From NCBI RefSeq assembly GCF_037038585.1, contig NC_092521.1:53328398-53392397 (forward strand): a stretch of 64,000 nucleotides of DNA, written 5' to 3'. Position numbers and translations under genes: made by a program. Below are positions 25,001-37,796 of the stretch, piece after piece; the stretch's first letter is position 1; the number at the start of each line of letters is the position of its first letter. This DNA is from Patagioenas fasciata. Lineage: Eukaryota > Chordata > Aves > Columbiformes > Columbidae. Below the pieces are notes generated by a model that was not told the origin of the DNA, did no database searches, and saw nothing but the letters and a program-made list of their open reading frames with translations.

Positions 25001-27600
25001 TTTCCATTACATGGATCATCCCCTGTTGTAAGGGTAGCCTGCCATGTAGGAATCCTCCGGGTACAATGAACTCCTGGACACCTCACAGAGTTTGCATTGC
25101 ATTTTGTATGCACCAGCCTACCATCAGTCAATCAGCACAACAAAGTGCTATGAAGCCCCAGTCAGGTTAAACCAAGTAAGGAAAACTGTACTTTTCTCAG
25201 TTCCTTTTTCTGGAACAGACTCAAAGTTGATAAAAACTGTGTAGGAAAAAAAGATCATATATGAGCAGTAGCTTTTTACATAGCTGTAAATAGCAACATA
25301 CTGTCTAGAATGACTCAGAAAGTCCAATTCTGAACTAAAAAATACTAGCCTTTTTGTAACAATTCTGACCTACCTAGATCAGTAATATCCAGGTCTGGGC
25401 AGGGGGGAGGCAGGTGGGCACAGGGCATTGCTTTGTTTGTTTGTTTGTTTTGTGAGGCTCTGGTGGGAGGTGTGGTGTGGCATTTTTTGTTTGTTGGTTT
25501 TTTTGTTTTTTACATAGTAGCTCATCAGATTTGCAAAATTTAGAGAAAAGAGCTGAAGATTAACAGGAAAGTATCTATTCAGTCAATAGTCAGTTGGCTT
25601 CACCTTTTAAAAAGTGCATGTAAACCTGATAAGTTGCTTCTACTTAACAGTTTATAAACATAACATGTTAAATCAGTGTTCTGCAATAATGTGTCTACTA
25701 TCTTAAGGAAGAAAGTATAACCTTATTTGTATGCAAAAATCTTATGTTTGTCTTCACATAAACAAGTTCCATAGTTTTTTCTGGAAGTGAGTTTCCTTTT
25801 GGTTGTTGTTTTCTTTTTTCCTCCCCCATCCTGGAAGGACGTTTATCATTCTGACCTTAACAATTTATAGTTAGACAAATCTTTTTCTTTCCCCCACTCT
25901 CCCAACAAATAAATGAAACAGAAAACAAAGTCATTCATCACAGAAAGATAATCAGAAAGTTGACTCAAGAAAAGAAACTCAATTTATTTGTAAACTTATA
26001 GTATTCCTATATCATATGACCTTAAGTACTTTGACGATGCTATACATAAGCAAAATCCCAATTTATTTATTTATTTGTTTCAATATCTGGATAAGAGATA
26101 ATGCCAAGGCAGGGCTGATTTAGAGTGAAGAAAAGCAAAAAATAGACGAACAATCTACTCAAGCTTGCTCTGTCTGAATACAAGTGATTGTCAAGACCCT
26201 CTGATTGCTTTATAATCTGTTTTGCAAATTCCTACTTAAGTTACCCTACGTATATTACGGCAATATTCACAAGGAAATCATGGGTATTTATTTGATTAAG
26301 AGCAGACTGAACAAGAATGACTATACAAGACAGATTTAAACAGATTTTTTTTTTTTCCTTTATGGATTAGAGTTGTGAAAAGAATAATTCATGTAGTTAT
26401 TAATGAGATTTGGGGTTTGTTCTTTGTCAGCCTTCAGGGAAAATAAGTATGTTTTCATTATTTTGGAGGTAATCTCTTCCTGCAGTATTCCAGTCCCGTG
26501 GTGCATTTCAAAAATGAGTACAGTTAATAGTGAAAGTCTGACAGATAAAAGTTCAGAAAAGAGCTACTAATACCGAAAGGTGTCCTAAAAAAACAAAACA
26601 CAGTGGCTGTTTCTATGAAGATAAATAACTTGGTCTCAATTTCAGAACACAATGTACAGGAAAGTATCAAATTACACAGCAACTGGGCAGTTAAAGAGAA
26701 AAAATGAACTTCTAATTCTTTAAAAGTGACATTAATTTCTCAAAATAATCGGTTTTGTTGAGTTAGCAAAGTCAACCCCAAGATCATTTTTTTTAAATGA
26801 AGGAATAAAGCTTTTGGATACTTATCCCTTCACAGACTGCATATAGAATTTCAAAGATAGACAAAACTTCTGTTAGTATTGCAAAGCAAACGTATTAATA
26901 GTTACTCACTGTCTAGTTACAGCTTTTACCCTCCCTTTTCTATTGACCCATTATTTTTACTGACAATTATACATATTTAAAGAAGTTAATTTCAAGTCAT
27001 TTCACTACAGAAGATATTATGCATGACTTTGATTTACATCCTAGTGCTACTGGGTCTCTCATCCCCTTTCTGAATAAAAAAATGCATATTTCCAAGAAGA
27101 ATATACTGAGTTCAACGTAGACTCTCTGTAGCCTCCCTTCTTCTATGGTGTAAGCACATATATACTACACAGCAGCACCCTTATAGAATGAGGTCCCACA
27201 TCAGACGAACTTCTGCTGAAATCTTCAGTAAAAACTGGACTGAACAAACTTTCTGTCCTCTTCTATTAAAATGCTTGGGGGACAAGAAAGGAGATTTGCA
27301 AAATATCACCGTAAGTTTCAGAGATTGTCTTATTGTCAACCACTGGTGTGGGTGCTGGAGTGGACTCACTCTCCAGTCACTGCAGGGCCATGTCCCGCTT
27401 CCTGACCCTTTCATGCAGTCTGACAAGCACAGTCCCCTGCACACTGGTATAGGAGGCTTCTGTCCCTAACCACGAGAGTGACTCTCACAACCTCCAGCTC
27501 TACAGCTGAACACATCCTAAGCTAAGGCACCTTCTTTGAAACCATCTGTCCCTGCTCGGTGGCAGCTCTGGTTCCCCCCTCCCCCGCAGCCCCCAAAGTA
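22048..27600. other. AKAIN1 5' intron stretch, no element recognised
   Basis: 5.5 kb of AT-rich unique-looking intronic sequence. It includes a small G-rich then GTTT-rich patch near 25390-25515 and a few A or T homopolymers. I see no gene, no LTR and no CR1 tail. Confidence 0.5.
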
Positions 27601-27669
27601 GCTCTCTGGCACAGTCGGGGCCTTCCCGCTGGGTTCCCACGTCTGGGCACGGGAGCAGGCTGCCCTTAC

Positions 27670-27685
27670 CTGGAGCGAACACCAT
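27670..27685 (-). CDS. AKAIN1: AKAIN1 coding exon 1 (16 nt: start codon to splice donor)
   Basis: The minus strand reads ATG GTG TTC GCT CCA G and then GTAAGGGC, a near-consensus splice donor. This gives MVFAP plus the first base of a glycine codon, which the exon at 11419-11609 completes (G|GT). The resulting N-terminus MVFAPGEKPG fits the mammalian AKAIN1 start as I recall it. The exon is too short to be found by open-frame searching. The bases before ATG (GGCATC) form an acceptable initiation context. Joined to exon 2 the gene encodes 68 residues, and both phases match. Confidence 0.88.
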
Positions 27686-27746
27686 GATGCCGCCCGGGTG
27701 AGGAGCGACTCGGTCTCTCGGACAGCGCCCAGCCCCGCACGGCTCA

Positions 27747-27842
27747 GCACCTCGGACAGCGCCCGGCCCCGCACCTCGGACAGCGCCCGGCCCCGCACCT
27801 CGGACAGCGCCCGGCCCCGCACCTCGGACAGCGCCCGGCCCC
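27747..27842. repeat. Four perfect 24-bp GC-rich tandem repeats upstream of AKAIN1
   Basis: The unit GCACCTCGGACAGCGCCCGG plus CCCC occurs four times without a mismatch at 27747, 27771, 27795 and 27819. Partial degenerate units flank it at 27721-27746 and after 27842. In gene sense it starts about 60 bp upstream of the AKAIN1 ATG, so it is in the 5' UTR or the core promoter. Confidence 0.97.
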
Positions 27843-30800
27843 GCACAGCGGCGGAGGCGGCCGCGGCCGCGGTCCCTCCCTCCACAATGCGGCGGGGCGG
27901 GGAGGGGGCCGCGGCGCAGCGCGGTCCGCGCCTCCACCGCCCGCACGGACACACACACTTCCACACACTCTCAGGGAATCGTCGCCGCCGCGACTCGCTG
28001 CCCTGCAGCGGCTGGAGAGGGAAGGGCAAAAAGGAGAAAGGTAATAGCGATCTGCTCAGCAGGGAGACCGGCTAATTGCTCCTAATTACGTCTCGGCAAC
28101 AGCCCCGCGGACTGACATTTCGGGGTGCGCTGCTTTCACAACAAGCCAACAGCCCTGCTAATTGGCTCTAGCGACACAGGACTTTGTCACAGTATTTTAG
28201 TTTTCAAAGGTTCATATGCTGAGGAATTTATTCTCTGATTCCACAGGCCTGTTAACCCAGCTCTACTGAACAGAAGCACTTTAAGTGGGAACACAAATGT
28301 TTCAGCATATAAAAGATGACATCAGGGCCAAAACCTAAGCAAATTAATGAATAAGTAATAAAATAAAGAAGAGGAGGGCAAGCAGTGGAAGAAGACAAAA
28401 CTTAAAATTTTCCACCAACTTTTATATTTCACATTTAGTTTGTTTTTATTTGTAAAATCCATTCTCACATTTCCTGTGGACCCTGAAATTCTACAACAGA
28501 ATTGAGAAGCACAACAGTCAGATGGGACAAAATTTACAAAAACTAACTGTCCTGGTTAAGCCTAACCTGCAAAAGGTATTTTGAAAAGTATTAATTAATC
28601 AGTGAAAATTAGAAAAAGCAAATAAAAATAAACAAGCAACAGCCAACCACAACAAAACATTTTTAGCATGAATATTTGCATGTAATTTTTTGCAATACGC
28701 AATATATTTTTCAAATGCACATTCATAACCTACAGAGATTCCTGCAAGTCTAGTTAATTCTCTTCCTAGTCAAGCAGTTTATACACACAGAATTCTCCAA
28801 TTAAATCTGGAATATTTTATGTCTCCAAATAAAGCCTTATTCTTAAAATACAGATACAGAAAAGCACTGACCTGCTTAAATAATTCTGCCTATAAACTTC
28901 GGTAAGAACACAAGAATGGCACCACTGTCAAAGTCAAACTAATCATCTGGTGACAGGTTTTTTTTCTTTTTTTTTGGAACACTATATAAAGTAATTTCTC
29001 CTTGGGAATGCCTTCCAAATTCATCATCACACACCATTTCTACCATCTGATTTCTGGATATTCCTTTTGTCACAAGATCTTCCCCTTAGCAATTTCAACT
29101 TCTTTATTGTCATTTGTTTGTCTCCTCTCTTATATTTCAAAGATTCAATGTCACTTCTCTCTATGGCAAACAAATTAATTTACCTAAATATTTTACCTCT
29201 GAATGATTAGAAGTAGTGTTCCCTCTAAGAATTTTACTTCAAAAACCTTTAATCTGTGCTCTTTTAATTTTTCTCATCCACCTAATGTCTGAGACCTAAC
29301 AGAATACCGAAAACCTGAATTAGAATAATTTCTAGTAGAAGTATCCCACGTAAAACACAGAAAATATTGCAGTAAGTAATATTCAGCATTCTTAAGAGAT
29401 AGATCAAGGACGCCTTATAATTTTTAGAAAATCAGGACTGATCTATATTTTGGAAAGACTGTAGGAAAATTTGCATGGGTATTTTTTTTATGATTCATGC
29501 ATTATGTGACCCCTGCATACTTGACTCATGTGTTCAATGGAGATTCAGCCATCATGAAAAAAAAAGTTCTTAACCCACTTTCCTCCTCCAAAAACCCCCA
29601 AACAAACTATTGGATATATTTCTACTACATACATCCTCAAAATAAATTGGATATACACTTTAAAGTGAGTGGGTCTCGAGATTGTGGAACAGCTTTTTAA
29701 AAGATTCTCAAAACAGTAAATACAATTCAGTGATTTGAAGGTCTGTAAGTAAACTGTAAAATTCTAGGTGGGTATCTTCAATTTGCTAACAGAACCTACA
29801 CCATTCTTGTGAAAGAATACAGGTCATTAATTATCATGTTCTACACACATTTTTCTTCAACTGCTACTGTATTTAATCTAATGAATTACCCAAAAAGAGG
29901 CAAATTTTATTTTAGAATCTTCAGGGTTTTTTTCTCAAATTTCTGACAGAGGAAAAAATATCAAAAAGCATCTTGGGCTTCTTTTTTCATTTAATTCATT
30001 TTTGAATTTAAGATTTGGTCTCAAGTTCAAAATCACAAAAATCACTGAAATAATTGCATAGGACAGAGTTCTGTAGTGAACTGTCACCTCACAAAAATGT
30101 GCAGTTAATGCAGTACAGCAACCAAAACAAACACTGCACTAATTAATTATTCTCATTCAACTTCAGATCAGTTGAAAAAACCATCAGTTATGCCCCATCA
30201 TTTTAAAAAAAGCCTTTGAGAATGAAACACAGTGGTAAAAATAAGGTTATAACATTAAAATACAATACATGGACTTGTTCATTTAAAGATGTACCATCAA
30301 CTTGTATGGAACAGCAAATATGAAAGCACTTAAAAAACATCTTTATATATTTTTGTCAGTAATTATACAGTCCTCACCTTGTGTAACAATTAAATTCTTA
30401 CTGTTTGAATGAGGAATTACTAGTCTCTGTATAACATCAGGACACTTAAAAATTCTCAAGTATGTATCTCCAAAGGTTTTTTTTGAAGAAACCTTAACTT
30501 GGTTAGAGGGTACTTTTTAAGAACTTTAACATTTTTAACAGTTAACTTCAACATTTTTAGACAGTTACAAAAATCAAGTTGACTGATGTCACTTTAAATC
30601 ACCCATTGCTATTTGTAATTCTGTGAGTTTACATCTGAAGTAAACCCTTTATTCTAATGGAGCTGAAAACAATTATTTGGTCACATAGATTCAGAAGCTC
30701 AGTGAACATGTTTTAAGGAAGAAGTCATTTTTACCTGAAGATGTTCAGTGTTTCAATGTTTTGTTAACAAGAATGCACAGCTAACATTTTACAGGCAGGC

Positions 30801-33434
30801 ATCTAACTGTTTCCGAAAGAATCATTTGGAAGTAATCACCTAAAGATAAATGAAAACATTTTATAATAAAATAATATAAAAATAAAAAGAGATAATCAGG
30901 AAGATTTTGTTATAACTATATAAAATTCTAATTTTGTAGTTTATAAAGCTTTCTCCCCAACTTTCAGAATAAACTAGTTCTGATTCATTTTTTTATTTCC
31001 TCACACACATCAACATTAATAATTATACCTAGCCCTTTGGGAGGGAAGATTAATAAGATCAGTAAATCACCTGAACTACTTGCTGCCTTTTGCTAAATTC
31101 AGTACTATCATAATGGTTTTCTAAAAGCAATGACAGTCACTGACTATCTTACGGTTAAGCTTAACAATAAAAATCTTTATTAGCCAAGCTGCAATACATT
31201 TCATCTGACTGTCAGTAAGAAATATCTAAAATTATTTCGATGTATATTGGAAGTGTCAAATGGCAATGTGTATAGCAAGGATCATAATATTCAGTGTCCT
31301 AGATTTAGATTAGAATAATTATGTCTCTGTGATTAATATACCTCTGATGACAAATGTAGGGAATAAACAGAGAAAGGAGAAAAATCAAAGCTGGCAGAAG
31401 TACCATTCTCCTGAAAAAGGAAGTAAATGAAAAGCCAGTTACCTTTCCATGAGTACTCCAGAAGAACAGCAATGCACACACTTTCAGTAGCCAAAGATAC
31501 AAGACCTTGGAAGCCAGGAGCAAGAACATGCAATGTTCCCAGTGACAAGAAAAAGTGAATACCATTAGATTAATGTGGCCATTAGAGTTTCAATACATTA
31601 GTCTATTCATTTTTCTCAATTAATCTGATAAACTGCACAGTAATCAAGGGCTGAGATTTACAAACATGGACAAAGTTTAGATAGAGTCTAGGAGAAACAT
31701 CTGTACAGTTTTGAGTTTGTTTTCATTTGTTTTTGTTAAATACCACAAAGATGAGTCCACCCAAGGACTTCTCACAGGATGTATAAAGACCCCAAAAGCC
31801 CCACTTTCATCCTGAGAATTCTCTAGCTGACTACATTGCCACCCTCACAATCTCTGAATGCCTCACACCCATTAATTATTATCTTCCAACAGTACCACAA
31901 GAAGTAAATTGGTATATTTGTGTTATAGATGGAGTCAAACTTACAGAGAAACTGAAACCAAAGCAAAACCCAACTGATACAAAACAAGGACCTAGATAAA
32001 TTTAGGAGGTCTAAATACGAGACTGAATGACTCACTCAGAACACTACTACATATACAAAACTGCACAAAAACAGTGGAGCCAAAGTAATTGCTGCTACCA
32101 CCTGACAAACCTGTGTAGACAGCAAGTCTCTTCACTGAGACAGATGAATGAGTCACAGTCCAAAATTCAGAGCCTTTAGATTACACAGGAATTCTTTTAT
32201 ACAGCAAGGAATTGAGTCTGGTCAAGTTCTTGGCTAATGACTCTGAATCTACAACGACTGACATGGACAAAGCCATACCATTCTGCACCATGGTAAAGAT
32301 TCATAGGATAGGTTGGGACCCTGCCAGAAGTAAAATCCTCATCTTCAAACCTTTTCTGTTCTACCAGCATGACAACACATTTGTTGGACTGAAAATTACT
32401 ATTTTTGCATGTGTCTTCCTCTTTTCTATGACAAGTGTTTTAAGACCCTGATCATACCACAGCTTATTGGTGTGTGTCACATGGGATAAGTCTTAAAATT
32501 GGGCACATGCTCTAGTCTTCAAATAACTTAAAAGGAACAAGGCAAAAAAGCATTTATAACCATGGCAAAACTGTTAACCAGTGTACTAAGGAGAAGAAAA
32601 GTCAGCTTTAAAATAGATGGAAAAATTTCAAACTTGCAAGATAATTCTGTTTCATTAAAGTCCTCAATAAATTCAAATATAAAATTTTGATAAATGTGAA
32701 CAATGTAAATATTAAACTGCATGCTTAAATTAATGTTCAAAGAATCAAACAAAGGTATGTAAAATGTAAACATCAAAATCACCTTTATAGCATACTACTA
32801 AACATGTTCTTGCTTAAGAAATGAGAATGAGAAACTACTAAATTACACAAATAAATAATACAAACAATAAACACACAATGCAGTTTCCTGACTGGTTCTA
32901 TAGGGTCAAAAGGATGGGGATTTCACCATGCATAGCTAAAAATTATACAATTTGACCAAATAAGATAAACATATATATTTAAAATTATGTTTGAAAACAT
33001 CAACCTTGTTACAAAGGAAGGATTTAAAACAATGAAGTATCAAAACTTCAAATTAGGTTATCAAGATTCACAGAGCGTAATCCATGTGCAATTACAAAGT
33101 ATCTAAATAGGACATCCTTACTGTAGCAGAATTTATCACATCCATCAAATCAGAGCTCCCCTCTGACTGCATTTAATCCATCCTTGGAACAATGGAAGAT
33201 CTACAAGAAAGTCATACAACTGGATAAAAGAAAAGTTAGTTACTGAAGTGGAAAATTAAACCTATGTTTCATTTTGAAAACATTTACTAATGCTCTTAAA
33301 ATGGGTCATTGTTGACTTCAACAAGAACACTTATGTCTAACATGCCTCTATTTATGACGGGATTCATGACATTTTTAAGTCAGAATTTCTGATGTATTTA
33401 ATTTTTTTTGCAGACCTAATGCCGAACTCTAGCA

Positions 33435-33478
33435 TAAGCATATATATAGATGTACATAAGCATGTATATAGATGTACA
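33435..33478. repeat. 22-bp tandem duplication
   Basis: Two adjacent 22-bp units (TAAGCATATATATAGATGTA plus CA, and the same with one A to G change) lie in the AT-rich intergenic region. Confidence 0.9.
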
Positions 33479-36400
33479 TAACTGTTACTGCTGTAAACAA
33501 GGACAGCTATCTTCAGACCTCTAACTCATCTGATACAGAAAAGGGTGTAGTTGCTCCTTCCATCTTGCCAAGTAAACAGTTAAACTCTTTTCCCTCATTT
33601 GATTTAAGACTAAGAATTCCATAAAGAAAGTTAGAATACATTTATTTTCTTAAAAAAAAATCAAGTCTCTCCAACAGAAGCATTCCATGAGATCTAACTG
33701 CTTTTCAGAGGTATGAGGTTTCACATACAGTGCTGAAAAGTTAAAGATTGAAATCTTACAGCAGCATTACAAAGTTTATGTCTCAAAATCCTGGTTTAAG
33801 CTCTATTTTACACTTCAAGAGCAAGAATATAGTGGCCATTATTGTTGTAAATCTTACCGGAAAATCTGAATGAATTAGTAAAATATTACTGGGTAAAATA
33901 ACAATATAAATAATAGCTGTAATATAAAATCTTGTAAGAAGAAAATATTCAAATGTTACTTCAGATGTGGAGAAAAAGACTTGTTAAAAGTAAAGCACAG
34001 AAAACTATGAAAAATATCAAAGAACAGAACTAATTTCCAGGAAATAACTTTTCATTCAAAGAAGTCAACTCTCAACAAAGAATGCCTTCTGTAGCCTCAG
34101 CTACACAATCAAAGAATTACATTTAAAACTCCTCAATCTGAAGTACCAAATGAAAATGTAAAAAACAACTACAACTTTTATATTCAGGCTTCCAAATGGA
34201 TTCATACTTCTTATACCTGGAAAGAAATTGAAGCAAATCATTCTAAAAACTTTGAGTTTACCACAGAAGCCTAAACTAGAAAGACAGAAAAAAACCACAA
34301 AAACCTTAATGTGAAATCAGTCCAGCTGACATCACCTAGGAAATACAGAATCTATGCCTATAATCTGGATTTAGATTATTTGCAATAACTAAAAAGATTG
34401 TTGATGATTTTTACACAGTAAGTGATCTAAAATAGACCCAAATAAGTATGAAGTGAATTATTTTCTACTTCTAACACTTGCAAACAGTAACCTAAGTTGC
34501 AAAAATATAATTTTTCATCCTTTTGGGATCCCAGTTCTGTATTTCAGTGAATTGAATGCCTATTGTTTTTTATAACTATTATTTTCTCCTTAACCTCAGC
34601 AATTCGTCACAATTCAAGGCTTTGTAGGATTGTTCAAGGAGAGGCAAACAGGGTCAGATTAATTTAAATAATAAAAAAGAAAGAAAGCAAAACCCCCACA
34701 ACTTCAAACACCAAATCCTGTTCTCCTGAAAAAGCAGAAATGAAACATGCATATGTCCCTCTTCAAAATCCTGCAAGTCTACCACCAGCAGTTGTTACAA
34801 AGGAGTTATGTCTGGTCCTTTCTCTTGCCTGGCTGGTTCTCACACTTTACAAGTGCTGTTTCATCACCTTGTATTTATTTTGATACCAAAGCTGGGCAAA
34901 TCCTGCTTCATTCATTCTCCTAAATATAGCTACAAGCTCCTGTCACTTACCTTGGATCAAGTCTAATGATTTGGTTCAACAAGGAAGTCAACCCCAAACT
35001 AACTCACTGAAGCGCTGACTTACTTTGTTTTAGAAACTCACTTGTCTGTCTTATCCTAAAGCCACAAAAGCCATTAAATCTGAGGTAAACAAGCCAAAAG
35101 AAATAGATGCAAAAGGTACAGTAAGATAGGAGAGAATGAGATTATCCCTTTCAGCAACAATTTGCAGTTTCACTGTGGCAGGTGAAACAGAAAGCTGTTG
35201 TCTTAGGAGGCAGCTCCACAATAGCCAAAGTTGATCTAAACCGGAGCTGCTCTTCCACTGAACCTAGCAGTCAGGCAATCATGTCGGGCTGCTTAGGAGG
35301 TTAATTAAAAAAAATACACCTCAAAATGGTTACTAGTTTTCAGGTGCTTTGGCTCTCTGTGAAGTAGTTCGTTGAGATACTGCATGAGTGCTACTGCAGG
35401 CAAAAGAAGGACATTAAACTACAGCAACCACAGCTTTGATTGTTTTAAATCACCACAGATCTGATCCCTTGACCTTGTTTAGCTTTTTCCTTAACTTGCA
35501 AATGAGAACATCTCATAATTTAGCTGTGACTTGGATATGAAGCCTACTGCCTTGGTGCATTACGTGTCTCTGTTATCACCTAGGACAGACAAATAGGTTT
35601 AAGTTAAGAAGAGTGCTAAACCTGTTCCTGTGCTCTAAAAACACTGAAAATAGATCATCTTTGGATCAAAGCCGACAGACTTTAGTTTGTTAACAAAACA
35701 GTACATAGTATACAGCATATTAATGAGTAATCAGAATATTAACTCTACCATAGTTTGATGAATAGTAAATTCTACCTAGAGAAATAGGTTAAATTCTTTT
35801 TCAACATCACTTGAACCTCTCCACTCTGAAAAGTCTTCAAAAATAAAGATTTCGGCAAAAATAAAATAACATAATTTGGGTATGAGATTCGTCCAGACAT
35901 GACAAACTTCAAGTTTATGACTACATAAAACAGAGGGAGCTGCTACTGATTTCACTACAGTTGAAATGAGAAGGTCCTGCTCCTTCCTCTTCCCTGTTTA
36001 CCCTCATTCCTGCTCCTGCTTGAATACCTCCATCATTTACCTTGCATTGACACAGAAGTTCACCAGACACCTTTGTAAGCAGGCGAGAAGAAACAAGACT
36101 CACACTTTTGGCAGAATTAAGGTTTATCATAGAAAGCCCTCTTTTTAATGCCTTTAGAAGACTGTGTTCTCAAAAAAAAAAAAAAGGAAGATGCTTTATA
36201 CCAAATAAAAATAGTGCTTAAGGTTTGAAATACAGAGAAACATTCCATTGTGAACTATTTTTCCATACAGAGGAAACCACTTTCTAGTCGCTTTACGGTT
36301 TTGCGAAGTAATTAGATGAAATCCTATTGTCATCTGAGAAAATGTTCCTTAATGTCCTAAGCACATCATATGAAAACTTCAGTTATTTTGTGACAGGACA

Positions 36401-37743
36401 TGGAGGGAATGATAATGGGCTTATGTGGGATACAAAGAACATGGATCCTCTAGTGTAAAAAAAGAAAAGATTAAATGCTGCTTAGATATAAACAGTCAGT
36501 TTAACTAGGTATTTCTAGTGTAACAGAGCTGTAGGAACAGATAATTCATGGCCCTCATAGTCAGGAAAAATAAATCTATACACTGATTCTAAATGTTGGA
36601 GCTTAAGGTAGTGAACACAAATCAACAAATTATCATCTGCGGCCAGTGACTTCTTAAGCATGTGAAAACATGTTCTTAAATATAACTTTCCCTCAATGCA
36701 TTAAATAAAAATCTGCATGTAATTTGTATTAAGTTTAATATAGATGCAATGTTTAGATCATTTTTCACAGTATATTCTTCTTTTATTCTCTACTCTGTTT
36801 GCCCATGCAACATTAAATCCAACATGTAAACAAGGCTTAACAGTATGCAAAAATTGAACCAACTAATATCTTTCAAGACATAGTCCTGAAAACTCTACTC
36901 TGTAAACCCTAAGTATACTGATAACGAGTACAAAACAGACAGAAATCATCTGCAGGTAACTGCTAACTTCCCTTGAAGAGAAACTCCTGCCTGGAGTTAC
37001 ACAGGACCTTGTATTGGTTCTGTTTCTAATTCCTAGAGTAGAAAAAAGTGGGGTTTTGGTCTCATACCATACTACCATACTACATCCTCTTGTCTAAGCC
37101 ATCTGCAACGCCACTACAGAGGTTTGTTCCTGCAAGCACTGCCTGTGCTACCCTTGATCCTGAAAAACAGAATTAAAACTTAAAAGTATTTTTTTGTCTT
37201 TTAAAATATTCCAGAGATTGAGCTTCTGCGCATCTAAGTTGCTTCCATGTGCAGGTTACTCAAATAAATAAATAGGCTACTGGGAGGAGGTCAGAAAACT
37301 ATAATACTATAAACTATAAGCACTGTAGGGTTTGGGGTTTTTTGGTTATTGTTTTTAACAGAATGACTTTGCAACAGAAATTATGAGGGGTTTTGTTTGT
37401 TTGTTTGTTTTGTTCTTCTGAAACAAAAAAGTGCTTTAGCTTTGGTGGAAAAAGTCGAAATGATCAATTTTAATAACTCTTATGATTTTATGATTTCAGG
37501 AAGATGATCTATTTTCAATGTATTACACCCATTAATTTCTTTTACTTCTGCCTTAAAATACAGCTTTACATCTATTTATATGCATAATATGTAATATGTA
37601 GTTACTGTCTTATATAGGTATTCAAAACAGCTCAGTATTATTAAAAAGACAACACATTTGGAATTGCCATTCAGTAAGAATTTCAGATTCTTGCCAGTAC
37701 CACTTGTTTTACAAACTTGTGTTCTTTCAAGAACTACAGACTT

Positions 37744-37744
37744 A

Positions 37745-37795
<51 letters not shown>

Positions 37796-37796
37796 A
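37744..37796. repeat. Poly-A followed by (TA)n microsatellite
   Basis: A run of about 19 A residues is followed by TA/CATATA repeats. It may be a decayed retroposon tail, but no retroposon body is recognisable next to it. Confidence 0.9.

Larger units (their letters stand above)
11610..27669 (-). other. AKAIN1: AKAIN1 intron (16 kb)
   Basis: The intron runs from the donor CCAG|GTAAGGGC at 27670/27669 to the acceptor at 11610/11609. It contains four or five CR1 copies, all on the plus strand and so antisense to the gene, plus a long GGAA-type microsatellite. The stretches 11967-13139, 13994-15389, 15506-17195, 17484-20607 and 22048-27600 hold no recognisable gene. An additional untranslated or alternative exon could be hidden there, but I cannot point to one. 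Confidence 0.8.
27600..28140 (-). promoter_or_regulatory. AKAIN1: CpG island at the AKAIN1 promoter
   Basis: About 540 bp rich in CpG in the middle of AT-rich DNA, containing the first coding exon of AKAIN1. No TATA box is obvious on the minus strand. The start of transcription probably lies between about 27750 and 28070, upstream of the ATG at 27685-27683. The island also holds the four-copy 24-bp repeat. Several long open frames through it come from base composition and are not genes. Confidence 0.8.

Noticed and set aside
27500-28075. Open frames of 125-170 codons with repeated motifs in the AKAIN1 CpG island
   Set aside because: The repeats are the 24-bp tandem units read in different frames. 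The only supported coding bases are the 16-nt exon.
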